From the NCBI GenBank assembly GCA_030142905.1, contig JASJOG010000029.1:1-64000 (forward strand): DNA of 64,000 nucleotides, given 5' to 3'. Both the position numbers and the translations under genes were made by a program. The stretch is from Heliopora coerulea (taxonomy: Eukaryota > Cnidaria > Anthozoa > Scleralcyonacea > Helioporidae). This document shows, one piece after another, positions 22,035-34,477 of the stretch (within the stretch, counting starts at the first letter, position 1; the number at the start of each line of letters is the position of its first letter). Below the pieces are notes generated by a model. That model saw only the letters and a list, made by a program, of their open reading frames with translations. It was not told the origin of the DNA and did not search any database.

Positions 22035-24526
22035 CCTGACATTCAACCATCTTCCATTCGGAAGTGAAGGCCAACAATACATGACCAACCGCTCAGAACC
22101 ATGTATATGCTTGTGCGGGAAAATAACGAGAGAAAACTTGAGTGATACCTCAACCTGAAAATGAAAATAAGTTTCCAGCATAAAATCTAAACAAGAGCCT
22201 TTGGCTCGCACACTGGAGAGTAAATACATATTATTATATGGCTGTGGCAGCGAGCGGTCCGAATACAAATTTGTTTCGTTCATAACGGTAAACCGGTCGG
22301 ATATTTTCCCCGTATTGCCCGTTCGAGGGGTCGATTTAAAAAGCCTTGCCTGTGCCGAATTAAAATTACAATTTTTGATAATAAGAGAAATGAAAATGTA
22401 TAACGAACAATCAGAAAAGGAAAGGTAACCAATGTAGAGTGAGGTTAGTGAAGAAATCCTAAATGAAATGACGAAAGAATTTGCAAGTATTTATTTGACG
22501 TTCTCTACCTTTGCACTTGTCAGTTATACTTCAGTAAAGCCATATAATGAACTACTTTTTGTCCTCGCTTGTTCGGTCTGTACTAGTGGAAGATCTGTCC
22601 CCTAGCTGTTTTTGCACTTTCTTGGTCCGCACTTAAAAACATTGGTCCGGTATTTCACTAGTACAGACCTCACGTTCGGTCAAGAAGTAGTATGAATATT
22701 TAAGTAATAGATACAATATGAGTGGTTGATCTGTATGGGATTTACAAGGACAGCCGTAGTAAATCACATTTAGTTCAGACGCAAATATTGTATCGTTTAA
22801 TACGCGAGCCAATGCTTAATACATTTACGATAGCTCCAACTGAGCCTTTCTTTATAATTTAACCTGCAACTACCTGGTAACAAAAAAAAAGGAAAGTAAA
22901 TAAATAAGGAATAAGTAAATAAATAAAAAGAATTGAATTGATTATTTTAAGTCAACAGTTTTTATCGGCTATGCATTTGTTCACTTTGTTTTTCTTGTTC
23001 GCCTTTTACCCGTCGTTTCACTAACATTCCCTCTCCGGCTTTCAAGATCTTTGGTTCTTTTGGTTTATTTCTATCTCTGAATGGGCGCCAGATATTAAAA
23101 TGTTTTTGACATTGAGGCTGATTTCACCGTAATTCACTTTAGCCACGTTACTTTTAAGACACCAAAGCCGACAACATTTTTTTCTTTTATTCAAATTGGT
23201 AATCTTAGACATAAAAATTTAAAACACTCTCATGATCCTTACTGCTGAACTAATATGAACAGTCAGTACCGTACCAAGGGGAGTGTGTGGGGTCTGTCCC
23301 TTGGGCAATGCCGCGGGCGCAAAATTTTATGGGGTGACACCAACAAACACAAAAATTCGACTAGTTTGAAACTTTTTTTTTAGATTCAAAATAATCTTGC
23401 AGATGTTAACAAAATATTAAGTCAATGTGTTGGCTTCTCATCGTTAATTGACGAGTTTGCTGCTGTCAAGACTCAGAAGCTCCTGTTTTAAATTTTCAGT
23501 TACATTTTGAGTAATAAAAAACAATAAGATCTCTAAACAGTTCTTTCTAAACAAGTATCTGGATAAGGAGCTTAGGGTTAGTTAAGATAAGGAGCTTAGG
23601 GTTAGTTAGAGAGAGCTGGGGGATGCCTTCAACAGAATTTGTCCCGGGCGAATTACCGCCCAGGTCCGGCCCTGTGAACAGTATAAGACCAGCTTGTTTC
23701 GACATTTTCAAGGAATGTAAGTACCTGTTTCGCATGCTTACGTAAATAAATCGAGTAGTTACCGACTGTTGAGATTGAGCGATCTTCTAAATGTGCCAAG
23801 TAAATTGAGAAAACAAAAATCTGTTATTGCTATTATATTCTAACATTTTGTTTATTTAATGGATTGTAAGCGTTTGTGTTTTTGTTTTCTGAAGTTCTTT
23901 CGCTAACGAGGCGAACATGAAGCGATTTTTCTTCGCCATATGCAAAGATTGTTTGCCATTGGCAACTGTGGTATGATAATAATTATAATGCATTTTTATA
24001 TTATGATTGTAACTATAATTGTTAATAATTATAATCATATTATAATAATAATTATTATAATAATTATAATAATAATAATTATTATAATTATAATTGACCT
24101 CATTATATTGCCAGATTTATATTATTTCCCTTTCATATCCTGATATTTCTCGATCTTCTCTTTCTCTTTTTTTATTACTATTATTATTTATTATTATTAC
24201 AACTCGCATACCACCCAACCAAGGACAGTGGAAGGGATCTTAGCCTGTTACGGGCTCCCAGCACCCCGCCAGGAAAGGGCGCAACAGACATTGCACATTT
24301 CAGGGAACTCGTGGAAAAGGAAAAATTTAACATTAAATTGGATTTTAAAGAACGCCCACAGGGCCAGCCCTTACTCACTCAACTTAACCAGGCAGGAAGA
24401 AGTTATTATTATTATTATTATTATTATTATCTGTGTAGAAAGCTACTGTTCTATGTAGCCATTAGTGAAGACTACCAAGGTTTGCTAGTCTACTGGTCTA
24501 CAGTATCCGTAGGTAGTTTTATGAAT
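22035..24526. other. Repeat-poor to microsatellite-rich spacer
   Basis: No gene recognised. It contains a short inverted element at 22577-22670, AAT/ATT microsatellites at about 24030-24095 and 24402-24431, and two GCTTAGGGTTAGTTA units at about 23569-23606. Confidence 0.5.
22577..22670. repeat. Short inverted element (CGGTCTGTACTAGTG ends)
   Basis: Ends GGTCTGTACTAGTG and CACTAGTACAGACC are inverted copies. A related shorter copy lies at 36431-36490 (GGTCTGTACTTAA...TTAGTACAGACC), so this is a dispersed small foldback family. Confidence 0.65.
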
Positions 24527-26735
24527 TTATTCTGATACCACTATTCCATCTAGAATCTTTCTCATTATTGTTTCACTTTCCATCTGCACAATCTTCTGCA
24601 TATTCTTTACTATTCTCTCAGCCTTCATCTGATCTCCTATTACTCTGAATACATTCTTTAACAATTTTCCTATTCCTCCACCAAGACATCCAACAACTAA
24701 TGGAATAATTTTCGCCTTGTATACCATACGTTTTTCCCTGGTTTCAAAAGCTAGCTGTTGATATTTATCTATTTTTTTCTCAATCTTCATTTCAGTGTTT
24801 CCCTCCTGCAGACATACTATATCATACAGTAATATCTTTCTATTCTCATTATCTTCAAGTGTCAGATCTGGTCTTCTGGTTGCTCTACTTTGCCTCATTT
24901 TGTATTCAAACTCCCACAACAATTTCCCTTTGCTTTTCTCAACCACTTTTCCTTTTTCCCACTTTTCCTTGTACCATACTGGTTTTTCATTAACTAATTG
25001 GTACTTCTTTGCCCATTCGATTGCTATAACCATCAAAGCTTTGTTGTGGTGGTGTAAATATTCGCTAAAACTTTACATCCGGACAACAAGTGATGAACTG
25101 CCTCTCTAAACTATCCACATAATCTCCACATATCCTCTCCATCTGATATCTCTCATGAAACCTTCCATGATCTTCTTTACATCATCTGCTCTTATAAATT
25201 CACTGTTGCTGCCGTTTTCCTAGGATTCAAATTACATTCCAACCACTTATTGCACTCTTTTTCTTCCTTCCTGTAGGTCTCACTTTGTAATTCTCTTTGT
25301 TTGCATGGGTCGATTAGTTGTCTTTCAGAGTCTTTCTTCAACACACCCTTAATCGTCTTCCAGCTTTCTTTTCAGCTACTACTTTGTAGTTCTCAATCCA
25401 GCTCTATACCTTCATTTCTAAATCTCAATGTATGTCCCACCTCTCATGATTTCTTCAGCGACAGATTCCAGAGATTTGTATTCCTTCAACTTTTCTTGTC
25501 TACAGGTAGCTCTTATTCATTTACTTTCTGATGTTGCCATATAACACGCTAGTTTCATCTTCGTTTCTTTATACACAACTCTTAGTGATTTTAATCCTCT
25601 TCCCCTGACGTTTCGCTTTAAATATAACCTTTCGTTACTGGACTGTCCCCCAAGCATGTTATTACTCTTGAGCTCTGTCTTTATCATCTGGTCTAGCTCT
25701 TTACGTTTCACCTCTGAAAAGTTGAACACATTCATTGGATAAGCTGCTACTGGAATCACTTTGTTGTTAATTGCCCTTATCAAGTTCTTATCATACAATT
25801 CCTTACTCCTTAGTGTTGTTAATCTTTTCTACATCTCAGTTTTCACTCTTAAAAGAACTTCCTTAGCTTTAATTCCTTCTGCTTGTTCTTTTCCCAAAAA
25901 CCTGAATGTATAATCTATTTTTGGGTCGAATGCCTGCATCCTGTCCTCTAACACTTTCAATCCCTCACCTTTAACCATCTTCCCATGCTCAAATACTATC
26001 TCTGCACACTTAAATGTTCCATAACAAGCTCCTGTGTCGTTATTGGCTTGGATCAACATTTCATTTACTGCCACCAGTTGTTGATGACCTTCTTGGTACA
26101 CCTTCAAATCACCTATAAACAAACTAGGTGTCCTCTTTACTTCTCTTTTTCCTGGTGGACCCATCTTATATCCTCTTGTTTCAGACAACAAAATACACAC
26201 AGGTATCCCTGTTAAACAGAAACCAACTGGTGAGTAACTATCACCTTGCAAGAAACCACAAGTTATGTTTATCCACCTGTTGACATTCTTGTCATTCCCA
26301 TCCCATACTACTAGTTTGGTTTTCCATCTTTTCATAAGCTCACTCAAAACCGATGTTACGTCCTTTGGAATTTCAATCCAGTTATAAGCACAAAGCACCC
26401 AATCATGATGTACATTATCGTATGCTTTCCTATAGTCATAATATGCAACTGAGAGGTTTATGTGCTGTTTTCTCATCTCATCCATTATGCAAATTATCAA
26501 TAAGCAATTGATCCACTAACCCTAAGACACCCTCAATACCACCTAGTTAACCTTCATCCCATATACTATTGTTTCATGCATGATCTCTCATGTACTTTCC
26601 TATGATTCCAGTGTAAATCTTATTGGATGTATTTAGACATGTGATTGGTCTTCGCTCCCTTACATTACTTAACAAATTCGTTTTCGGTAACATTACAGTG
26701 CGCCAAGCAGGATACCAATATGGTATCAGGCATTG
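24527..26735 (-). mobile_element. R2-like retrotransposon (type Y), degenerate, minus strand
   Basis: In minus-strand order: RPITCLN and VDQLLIDN (about 26650-26510), then the RT core in 26500-25829 with VAYYDYRKAYDNVHHDW (motif A), FLQGDSYSPVGFC (motif B) and LFIGDLKVY (motif C, first Asp replaced by Gly). The 25798-25517 frame has NNKVIPVAAYPMNV and ERLYLKR. The 25036-24527 frame has the restriction-like endonuclease RRPDLTLEDNENRKILLYD and the GCLGGGIGKLL tail. Frames are broken in several places. It joins element X near 26735, inside the endonuclease coding of X. Same family as 640-4257. Confidence 0.85.
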
Positions 26736-27740
26736 CTATATCAATCAGCTGACATTTTCGTTCCTTTTTATACACTATCACTATATCAGGTCGTCTGTGT
26801 TGGATCACATGGTCTGTTTGGATATTGAAATCCCACCAAATCTTCACTCTCTCATTTTCCATAACACTTTTCGGTTTGTGGTTGTACCACTTAACATCCC
26901 CAGTCAACTCCGCCTTCTGATACAATTCTAGAAGTAGAATTCTTGCTACACTATCGTGACGTTCATTATACTCCTTTTGAGCAGGTTTTTTGCATTCAGC
27001 TATCAGGTGGGCTGTCGATTCATCCCTCTCTCCTCAAAGTCTGCACTTTTCACATATCTCTTGACCATCTATTGTTCTTTATCCAATTAGTTCTGAGGAA
27101 CTGATCTTGAGCAATAAATATCAAACCCTCAGTTTCCTTCTTCAGATATCCTTTCCTTATCCACCGCCATGACTCACTTTCTCCACTTGCAGTTCTTCAT
27201 CACTGCTTTATCTATAAGCAACTGGTCCTTTGTGCTCCTGTTATTCTTACGACAATCCTTCTGTTCCACAGGTAGTAAATCGTTCTCTTCTAAATGGCTA
27301 TAGATGTCACCAGTTAGTAGTTTCCACATCAGCGGCAGACAAGTTATTGGTCTGTAGTTGCTCATCTCATTTTCTTTATGCCTTGTCTTTCATTACCAGA
27401 ACAGTCCAACCAGTTGCTATCCACTCTGGTACACTTCCCTCTTTCACACAGTGCTGTAAATGATTTGCGATTCTTTCGTGCAAAGATTCAAACCCTTTAA
27501 TCCAATAGGCACGGGCTCCGTCTGGTCCAGGTGCTTTCCAGTTAGCCATTCGGCATATTCTTTTCCTTGCTTTCATTGGTGTTCATTCAATATGTTGTTG
27601 TTCATTGGGCTTCATCTCGGCTGCGATTTCGTCTATCCACTCTGCGTTGTTGTTGTGCTTAACGTCTTTTTTCCAAATACCAGCCCAAAACTCTCTGCTT
27701 TTGTCCTTGTCAGGTATTACATTCTAAAGTAAATGGTTTG
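26735..27740 (-). mobile_element. R2-like retrotransposon (type X), RT core deleted, minus strand
   Basis: From 27740 leftward the minus strand encodes KSREFWAGIW, NWKAPGPDGARAYWIK (RT motif 0/1), [17 protein letters not shown] and [14 protein letters not shown] (RT motif 1/2). It then jumps to HLIAECKKPAQKEYNERHD, WYNHKPKSV and the endonuclease block RRPDIVIVYKKERKCQLIDI. The catalytic RT core (motifs A-C) is missing, and several stops and shifts are present. The 3' end is replaced by the type Y element at about 26735. The tail that should follow the endonuclease resembles the fragment at 1-369. Confidence 0.8.
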
Positions 27741-27824
27741 AACCTGGGAGAATCGTGACATGTTTGAGGAAGTTGATAGTCCAGGTTAGTGTAGTCTTGA
27801 GAAAGACTGTTGGTTGAAGTGACT

Positions 27825-27960
27825 GACGTTTCGACAGCCTTAGCGGCGGTCATCTTCAGAGTCACCCTTAGTTAAATTAAAAATATTTTTCAATAACTCA
27901 TGTCTTTATTATTATGGGTTTATTCAAAATTATATGCTGGGCTTTGATATTTATGCAAAT
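27825..27960 (-). repeat. Penelope-type 3' repeat, solo
   Basis: The minus strand carries a hammerhead-like core: CTGAAGA, a GAC...GTC-closed stem, then GAAACGTCAG (27859-27838), followed upstream by CCCAGCATATAATTTTGAATA-type sequence similar to the foldback at 20301-20911. No coding region is attached. Confidence 0.5.
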
Positions 27961-29608
27961 GTTTTTAAACAGAGAACCTCGCAAAAAAATGCACAAACGT
28001 GTTAAAAGGAAGGAGACTGAAAAAACTGTGTAGGTGAGCCATGACTGACACTGATCGAGTCATCTGACGGCCATATTGGCTTTCTTCTTTTTTGTCACTT
28101 GATGATAGGAATTGGCTATTTGGCTTACCTTGAAATCAATCCATAAAGACGTAAATGCCTTATTACCTTAAAATGCATTATGCATGAACATTACATTTTC
28201 CGCATGATAATTTTCGTTTACTTATCTTGCTCCGTATTGAAACACATCGAGGACTAGACGAGTTCAACCTCGGGTCAGTCGTGTTTGTTGCCACCCTCAC
28301 TCCTATCTATAGAATCAGAGTTGATGTGTTCAATCCCAGTAAATGATATGATTAGTGCTTTTGCCATAAAGAAAACATACATAGTAAAACTGCAGAATGA
28401 ACATCGTTGTGCTGTAATCCGACCTCCCTATGGTAATATTTCTAATATTCACTAATGTACGTGTTACTAGGGGCAGACTGGCACTGTAGTACGATTCATT
28501 CATGTAATTGCTGTTCACATTCAATATAGTTATAAAAATCTTATCGATGACATTCAAAGTTGAAGCCCTAAATAAAGAACGAACGTTGCTTGGATCTATA
28601 AGGCCCACGAATGTTTTAATCCGTCACTGCAGTCGAGCGTATTTAACTTGCTCGATATTTACTGAGATCAGGCAAAAGCTATTTAACTAGAAGGTTAATG
28701 TCCACAGAGGCCAGTCAGGAATTATTGAAGAGGACACAGCAGTGTAAATAATTTATTTTGATAAATATCTTGCAGTGAGAGGCTGACAACTTTCTAAATC
28801 AATTGAAGCATTTCAAAGGTGTTCAGTCTAGTTCATGACTATCAGGTTAATTTCATTTTATATTTTCTGTTTCAGGTTGAATGTACGTCCATGATGTATG
28901 GTTGTCTGAGTGCAGTTGATTGATGAATACTGCAAAATAAATGTAGTGCAGCTGCTGTTAATTCATGCATTGGAACCTGGCAAGTATAGTTGTAGTATGT
29001 TGCTACGATAGATCGTGGATATAATATATTCTTTTTCCTCAGATTCTTGTTTCTACAATTGTGTTGTTTCACTGGAAATGTTGTTACTAATAGATGACAT
29101 TGTTTACTTATTAATTTATGTAGACAAAGATGAAAGTGATTTCTTATTAGAGCTTAAAAAATGCGTTTTTTTAATGTTAATACCACTATCCAAAGCAAGT
29201 ACAACAGTGGCACACCAAGGATTTTTGTAAGGGAGGTGTCTAGAATGTCAAATTGGCCTCTGTTATGAAGCTCTGGTGCTATACTTCCTCAGGAACATTT
29301 TATATTTTAAAGTCTCTACAAGGCCAATGTTTGCATTAGAAATTGATAATCCTTGTACGAAACACACTACTAAGGTGACAGAGAAATTATCGCATTTCAT
29401 GCTTATCTGCCAGTGAGAGGTATTGTACCCTCTACACTTTGTTCTTTTAATTTTACATTACATTTTTTATTTTTACACATTTTTTGTGAAACAGTCAAAT
29501 AGAAATGTTTGTAACTGCTAAGGGAAGGGCTTAAACCCCCTAAACTTACCCCCCCCCTACCTTTGGTGTGCTACTGCAGTATGTGTACATTTGCAACACT
29601 GCCGAAAA
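27961..29608. other. No gene recognised
   Basis: AT-rich DNA without recognised coding or repeat structure. Confidence 0.45.
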
Positions 29609-29892
29609 GATGAATAGCATCTTTCTAGGGGAAACTCAAAGGAGGATTAGGGTTAAGATTATAGTAAGGTTAAGGTTAGGGTTAAATTCCTCCAGGCTAT
29701 GATTAACCTTCATTTTACTCTGTCAAAAAGTTTTTGGGAAAATGCCCCACTTTGCAAAACAGGGTGAGGTATAGGTTTACCATAGCCAGGGGTGATTTAA
29801 CCCTAATCCTAACCCTAACCCTAATCCAAACTCCAACTGTTATCCTAACGCTGATCTTTTTCTGAGTTTCCCCTAGAAAGATGATATTCATC
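29609..29892. repeat. Inverted-repeat element with telomere-like TTAGGG/CCCTAA blocks
   Basis: Ends GATGAATAGCATCTTTCTAG and its inverse (CTAGAAAGATGATATTCATC) define a foldback of about 284 bp. Both inner arms carry telomere-like units (GGATTAGGGTTAAG at 29643-29656, and CCCTAATCCTAACCCTAACC at about 29801-29820). This is an interstitial, element-borne array rather than a chromosome end. Confidence 0.75.
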
Positions 29893-29941
29893 TATATGTA
29901 GGGAAGCACTTTTTCACAATTGATGCTATTCATTTTTTTTT

Positions 29942-30494
29942 CCTGGATGAGACTGTGTTGACATTAATTGCAATGGCAAACAGCCCACAGTGATTGCTAC
30001 CAACTTGCCAGTGAGCACAAGTCATACTGTATTGATTTCAATCAAGTCTATGCAATTGCATGATGCTTTTTCACTGAGTTTGTCTGGTTCCTCAGTGACT
30101 GTGGCATAATTGTAGAAGGCAAGATTGAATCATACACAACAACATAGTTTCTGATCATGGATGATGCCATCCAATGGCAACCAGTAATGTGGATCCAATC
30201 TACAGGTCATTTTCTGGTGCTGGAGATTCACCCTGAAGTGCTGCCAGGTAAATACATGTAATAGGTTAAATAGCCCCCCAACACTTGGAAACTGTTCTTG
30301 AATAAATAAGTCCTGAGCAGCACAGATGTGCAAGTCAGATAACCCATCACAGGGATTAGGAGGAGTATTTCTTCCTCCTTGGCTGACTGAAATCTCTTTG
30401 TCCAAGTAGCACTTTTTTGTTTTTCAACACTGCTTTCTTCCTGCTGTTTGGTATTGGTTTCAGAAAAGCTGGAATGTAAACTTGCAGTCTTCAC
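29942..30494 (-). pseudogene. Ulp1-like cysteine protease (C48) remnant
   Basis: Three frames in order on the minus strand give the marks of a Ulp1/SENP-type protease. First GLSDLHICAAQDLF and QFPSVGGLF (about 30355-30265). Then IHITGCHWMASS (catalytic His) and YVVVYDS (about 30199-30130). Then WQVGSNHCGLFAIAI (about 30010-29965), in which Gln and Cys match the oxyanion and nucleophile motif Q....DCG.FA, with His in place of the usual Asp before Cys. At least two frameshifts and an in-frame stop separate the blocks. Such domains occur both in host SUMO proteases and in large DNA transposons; I cannot tell which this came from. A frame at 30564-30818 may be its upstream part. Confidence 0.6.
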
Positions 30495-30499
30495 TTCCT

Positions 30500-32823
30500 T
30501 GTTATGGTGTTTCTTTGATGGTTTCTTTTCAGGAACCTCAGCAACAGCATTTTCAACCTTAACTTAGAGGGTGGAACCAGCTATTTGACACAAAATATTT
30601 TTTTCACTGTTTCTGCAAATGCTTCTACTTAGTATGCAGGGATGCTTCTTTTTTGGGTGCCTTGAAAGACTGAGAGGTTTGTTAATGAAAGGTTCTTTAA
30701 TAGATCTCAAATGGTTTGGCTTTGTTTTACTTTTCCTAAACGCTGAAAGCGGGGAATTTACATCTTCATTAAGGAGTAGACTTTTCTCTTGCAAGACAAG
30801 AGCAGAAACTGATTGCAAGGTAGATTGTAATTAAGTTGCATTTAGCTCATCCAGCACTTATACGTCATTGACTAAACAAGTTGCTGACTTAAACTTTGCC
30901 AAAAGATCCATACAATTTGTGCTTTTTTCATTATAAAGTTCTTTTTAACGTTTGCCACATGTACTGGTAGAGCTCCCTTTGTTCATCACAACCTTTCACA
31001 GGCTACATAAAAACATTCTTGTCAAGTGAAGGGAGAGTTGGGTTGACAACTTTTTCCATGTCCAGTTTGGGAAGTGTTGGAAGATTGCAAAAACATGTTT
31101 ACACTGTCTGAAAGCTGGTGCTATCCCAAAATAAGCACTCACACTCAGCATTTCATACATACTCAAGTATACTAAAAAGTATACATAACTATACATATAT
31201 ACATATACATATACATATACATACATACATAAATACATACAGTATGTGGGGCATGAAATGTACATTATCATTCCTGATATTCACATGATACATGTATACT
31301 ACAGTAGATCTCACAAGCTCAGTATCCTGATAGCAAGCCATGAAAATTTCAGTATCTGGACAGTAGCTAGACAACTATCCAACATATCCAGATGTTTATA
31401 CTGTCTCAATTGTCAGAAAGCCAAGACTGATGGACTATCTAATCTAGTCAAAAATACTTTGAAGTCAGTGAACCCACAAGATGGATTGAAATGGACTATT
31501 CAGGCCATTGTTGTACAGTAAACTATACTGTAATACTATATGAATATAGTACTTTCAATACTGTAGGGTACTCTAAGATATCTCGTGAAAAATTTGTACT
31601 TGTTTCCAAATCTGTGGCAGAATTTAAAATGCTACTCCTCCAAACTGTTAATACATGTTGAATGATTGGAATTAAGTACAATAAGAAAGAAAATTATCTG
31701 TTTATTTTATTCCAATTACTTTTCTTTGATTGAATTCTGAAAACCAAAGCAGTATCAAAAGCCTGGTATCCAATTTTGATCAGATGTGGAAAATTTCAAA
31801 TCTCATGTCCTGTACACAGTAATTAAATATATTATTATATCTATATATCTATATATCTGTGGATATAGATAAAATTACTTGATTTTACATTGTACAATGT
31901 CATTTAACTGTTGTATTTGTCAGGAGAAAACTTGATCACCAGAATTTTAATCATTTCACTCAGGGAGTTTGTCTTCTGCTTTGCCAGGTAACAATATTTC
32001 AACTCTTTATTCTCAATGCTCTACTGTTCACCATTGGTTGTATTATTTCTATGTACTGTCAGTGTATGTGCTTTTTTTTTGTCTGCTTGTAAATGGCCAA
32101 ACCCATTGCTGTTAAGAAACAACAGAAAAGAATGAGTTGCATTTCAGAACAAGATTACATCCAGTCATGAGAAACATAAGGGTTTGCACTGGCATCTTTT
32201 ATTCACTGTGTTTATATGCTACACTAAAAAATAATAATGACAGAACAACCCACAACTTCATCCTGGATTACCACATTTTCTTCAGCTATGGATTCAACAA
32301 TACATTACCATGCCATTTCTTTACCCTGGATCGTAAAAACTGAAAGTTGCATACAGTATGCTTAACTCACTAAAGGGCAAAGGCATGCTTTAATAATAAT
32401 TATACTTTGGCTAAAAACTTTATGCTTTTCATATGAAGTATTGGATTTTTTCCTCATTATATACTTTATAAACATGTTGGCTCAAGCGACCTTGTTGTAG
32501 CAGGCTCTGATGCAGAAACACAACAATATTCATTTCAGCACATTTGCCTTCATTAAATTGCTTCCTACAATTCAGTGAATTTCAAGAGAATGAAATGTAT
32601 TCATTTGCCACCTCCCCATACAACTTTTAACCCCCCTGGAAAGGTAGTGAGTATATTTGTAGTTTTTTAATGGCTGCTTTGTCAAGTCCAACAAGTTGAT
32701 ACATGTTTCCCTACCATGTTTGTCAACCATTTTGAAAGGTTTTAACTTAGTTGCAGCTAAATGTACCAAACAAGCACTTACTGAAATTGATCAGGGGCTC
32801 AAATAGTTGATGTACAGCAACTC
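30500..32823. other. No gene recognised; TACATA-rich simple sequence
   Basis: AT-rich DNA with an atacat/tatata tract at about 31186-31240. Nothing coding recognised apart from the possible upstream part of the Ulp1-like remnant (30564-30818, minus). Confidence 0.45.
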
Positions 32824-33330
32824 TTATAGGAAGTTGAAGTGCAAGATTCGATAAGATAATTTACAGGGCGAAAAAAGGCAAAACAACCGCAAACTGAATT
32901 TAAAGAACTTACCAAAGTTGGTAAAACCGGTCATCTTCGCATCAAAGCCTGCATGAAGATAAAATAAGGTAAGCGGAACAGACCTGTTTTCATTAAGGAC
33001 AGGCTTAAATTTGTCGATGAGTAGACTCTCCTTAATGAGTAACTCAAAGGGTGAATTACCCGACGAAATGATAGAAAAGTCATCGGCGGAGATACGATAA
33101 GAAGCTTTGGTGTGAGAAAGGATACTAGATAGGCTGGTGTAAGATCTTTTCTTCCCAGTTAAAGACGAGATTCCTAGGTGTTCTGAGATGCGTGTGTGTA
33201 GAAGGCGTCGAGTTTGCCCCATATACAATGCTCCGCAGCATCGACACGAGTATTGGTAAACAACATGCGATCTAATTAATTTAGGAATACTATCCTTGAA
33301 CTGGAAGGAACTAGACAAGTTGAGCTGCCG
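32824..33330 (-). pseudogene. Penelope-like GIY-YIG endonuclease, truncated
   Basis: The minus-strand frame reads FKDSIPKLIRSHVVYQYSC, then CCGALYMGQTRRLLHTRISE, LGISSLTGKKR and ends with a SVPLTLF block. The VVYQYSC..CGALYMGQT..L..R..EH pattern is the PLE version of GIY-YIG, with Tyr, Gly and Arg all present. The reverse transcriptase is absent, so this is a strongly 5'-truncated copy. It is fused head to head at about 33330-33360 with an inverted copy of the same region. The domain frame itself is unbroken. Confidence 0.85.
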
Positions 33331-33359
33331 GTTATCTTTAAGTCTGGCAAACGTCTGTC

Positions 33360-33506
33360 TAGTTTCTTCCGGTTCAAGGATAGTATTCCTAAATTAATGA
33401 GATCGCATGTTGTTTACCAATACTCGTGTCGATGCTGCGGAGCATCGTATATAGGGCACACTCGACGCCTTCTACACACACGCATCTCTGAACACCTAGG
33501 AATATA
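33360..33506 (+). pseudogene. Inverted partner of the Penelope-like endonuclease
   Basis: On the plus strand FRFKDSIPKLMRSHVVYQYS, CRCCGASYIGHTRRLLHTRI and SEHLGIY repeat the first third of the minus-strand domain at 33310-33160, with substitutions (MGQT to IGHT). It stops abruptly at a (TA)n tract (33507-33531). Head-to-head inversion is a recurrent arrangement for PLE copies. Confidence 0.8.
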
Positions 33507-33554
33507 TACTGTATATATATATATATATATATGAATATACACATATAAACAGAC

Positions 33555-33805
33555 ACTGCGAAAATTTTTCTCCCTAGTCACCACGCGTGTAAAAGTACTC
33601 CACACTCGTCGAGATTAGTACCGTCGTACCGCGCTTCGCGCAGTGGGCGAGGGGACAAACGTACGTACACATTGCGACAATTTTTCTCCCTTGTCACTGC
33701 GCGTGTAAATGGACTCCATGCACGTCGAGATTAGTACCTTCGCCGGTTCGGTCCTTCGGCCCTTGCACCGCGATTCGCGTGGTGGGCGAGAGGACGAGGT
33801 AACTA
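33555..33805. repeat. Two-unit tandem repeat, 116-bp period
   Basis: Units starting at 33555 (ACTGCGAAAATTTTTCTCCC) and 33671 (ATTGCGACAATTTTTCTCCC) share GTCGAGATTAGTACC and a closing GGGCGAG(A/G)GGAC. The second unit has extra GGTTCGGTCCTTCGGCCC. GC-rich relative to the surroundings. Function unknown. Confidence 0.8.
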
Positions 33806-34477
33806 TCAATTGCCTTAAATTGCTTTGTACATCATTATCTTTCTGATACATATCCATGAAAATAAAGCCGAAACCCAGTTCTCAATGAGCGTTACCATCA
33901 CGTGTTTCCTTCAGTCAATCTGCACTCCAGCATGAATTTGCTATTAATATGGACAATTCCAAAATGTCAAACCCTAACTATGGACAAGAAGCATCGTCGT
34001 TTAACTGTCCCGTGTACATCGTAGATGTTTGTTAACTGGTCCCCTTATTTTCAACACAAAGTACCCTTTGGTGACAGACCCCCCAAGTCATAAATAGTTA
34101 AGAAAAAGAAAAGAAGGCCCTGACAGCTTAAGCTGTTGCAAGACAAGTTGCATGATGTTACCGCACCTTAACTGTCACGAAAGGGTAAAACATTTCCTTT
34201 AGCTCACAGGATTAGATGTGGTCAATCAGTTAACTGTTGGAGAGGAAAGTCATATGAAAGTCACTGGCTGTTTTACTAACTAACAACAAACGGATAGACA
34301 ACCGGAAATGATTGGAAAAGGGCCAACAAAGTTCCATTTCGAATCTCTTTTTTCAAAAGTAGAAAGTAGCAAAGTACTTCACAGGAGTTCAATAAAAGCT
34401 TACATATGATAAAATGTTTATGCTTTCCTGAAATGAGGAAACGCTAAAAATATTGAGTCGAACAAATGCGTTTGTAG

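Noticed and set aside
29643..29835. Chromosome-end telomere
   Set aside because: The TTAGGG-like units are short, degenerate, in both orientations and inside an inverted-repeat element.
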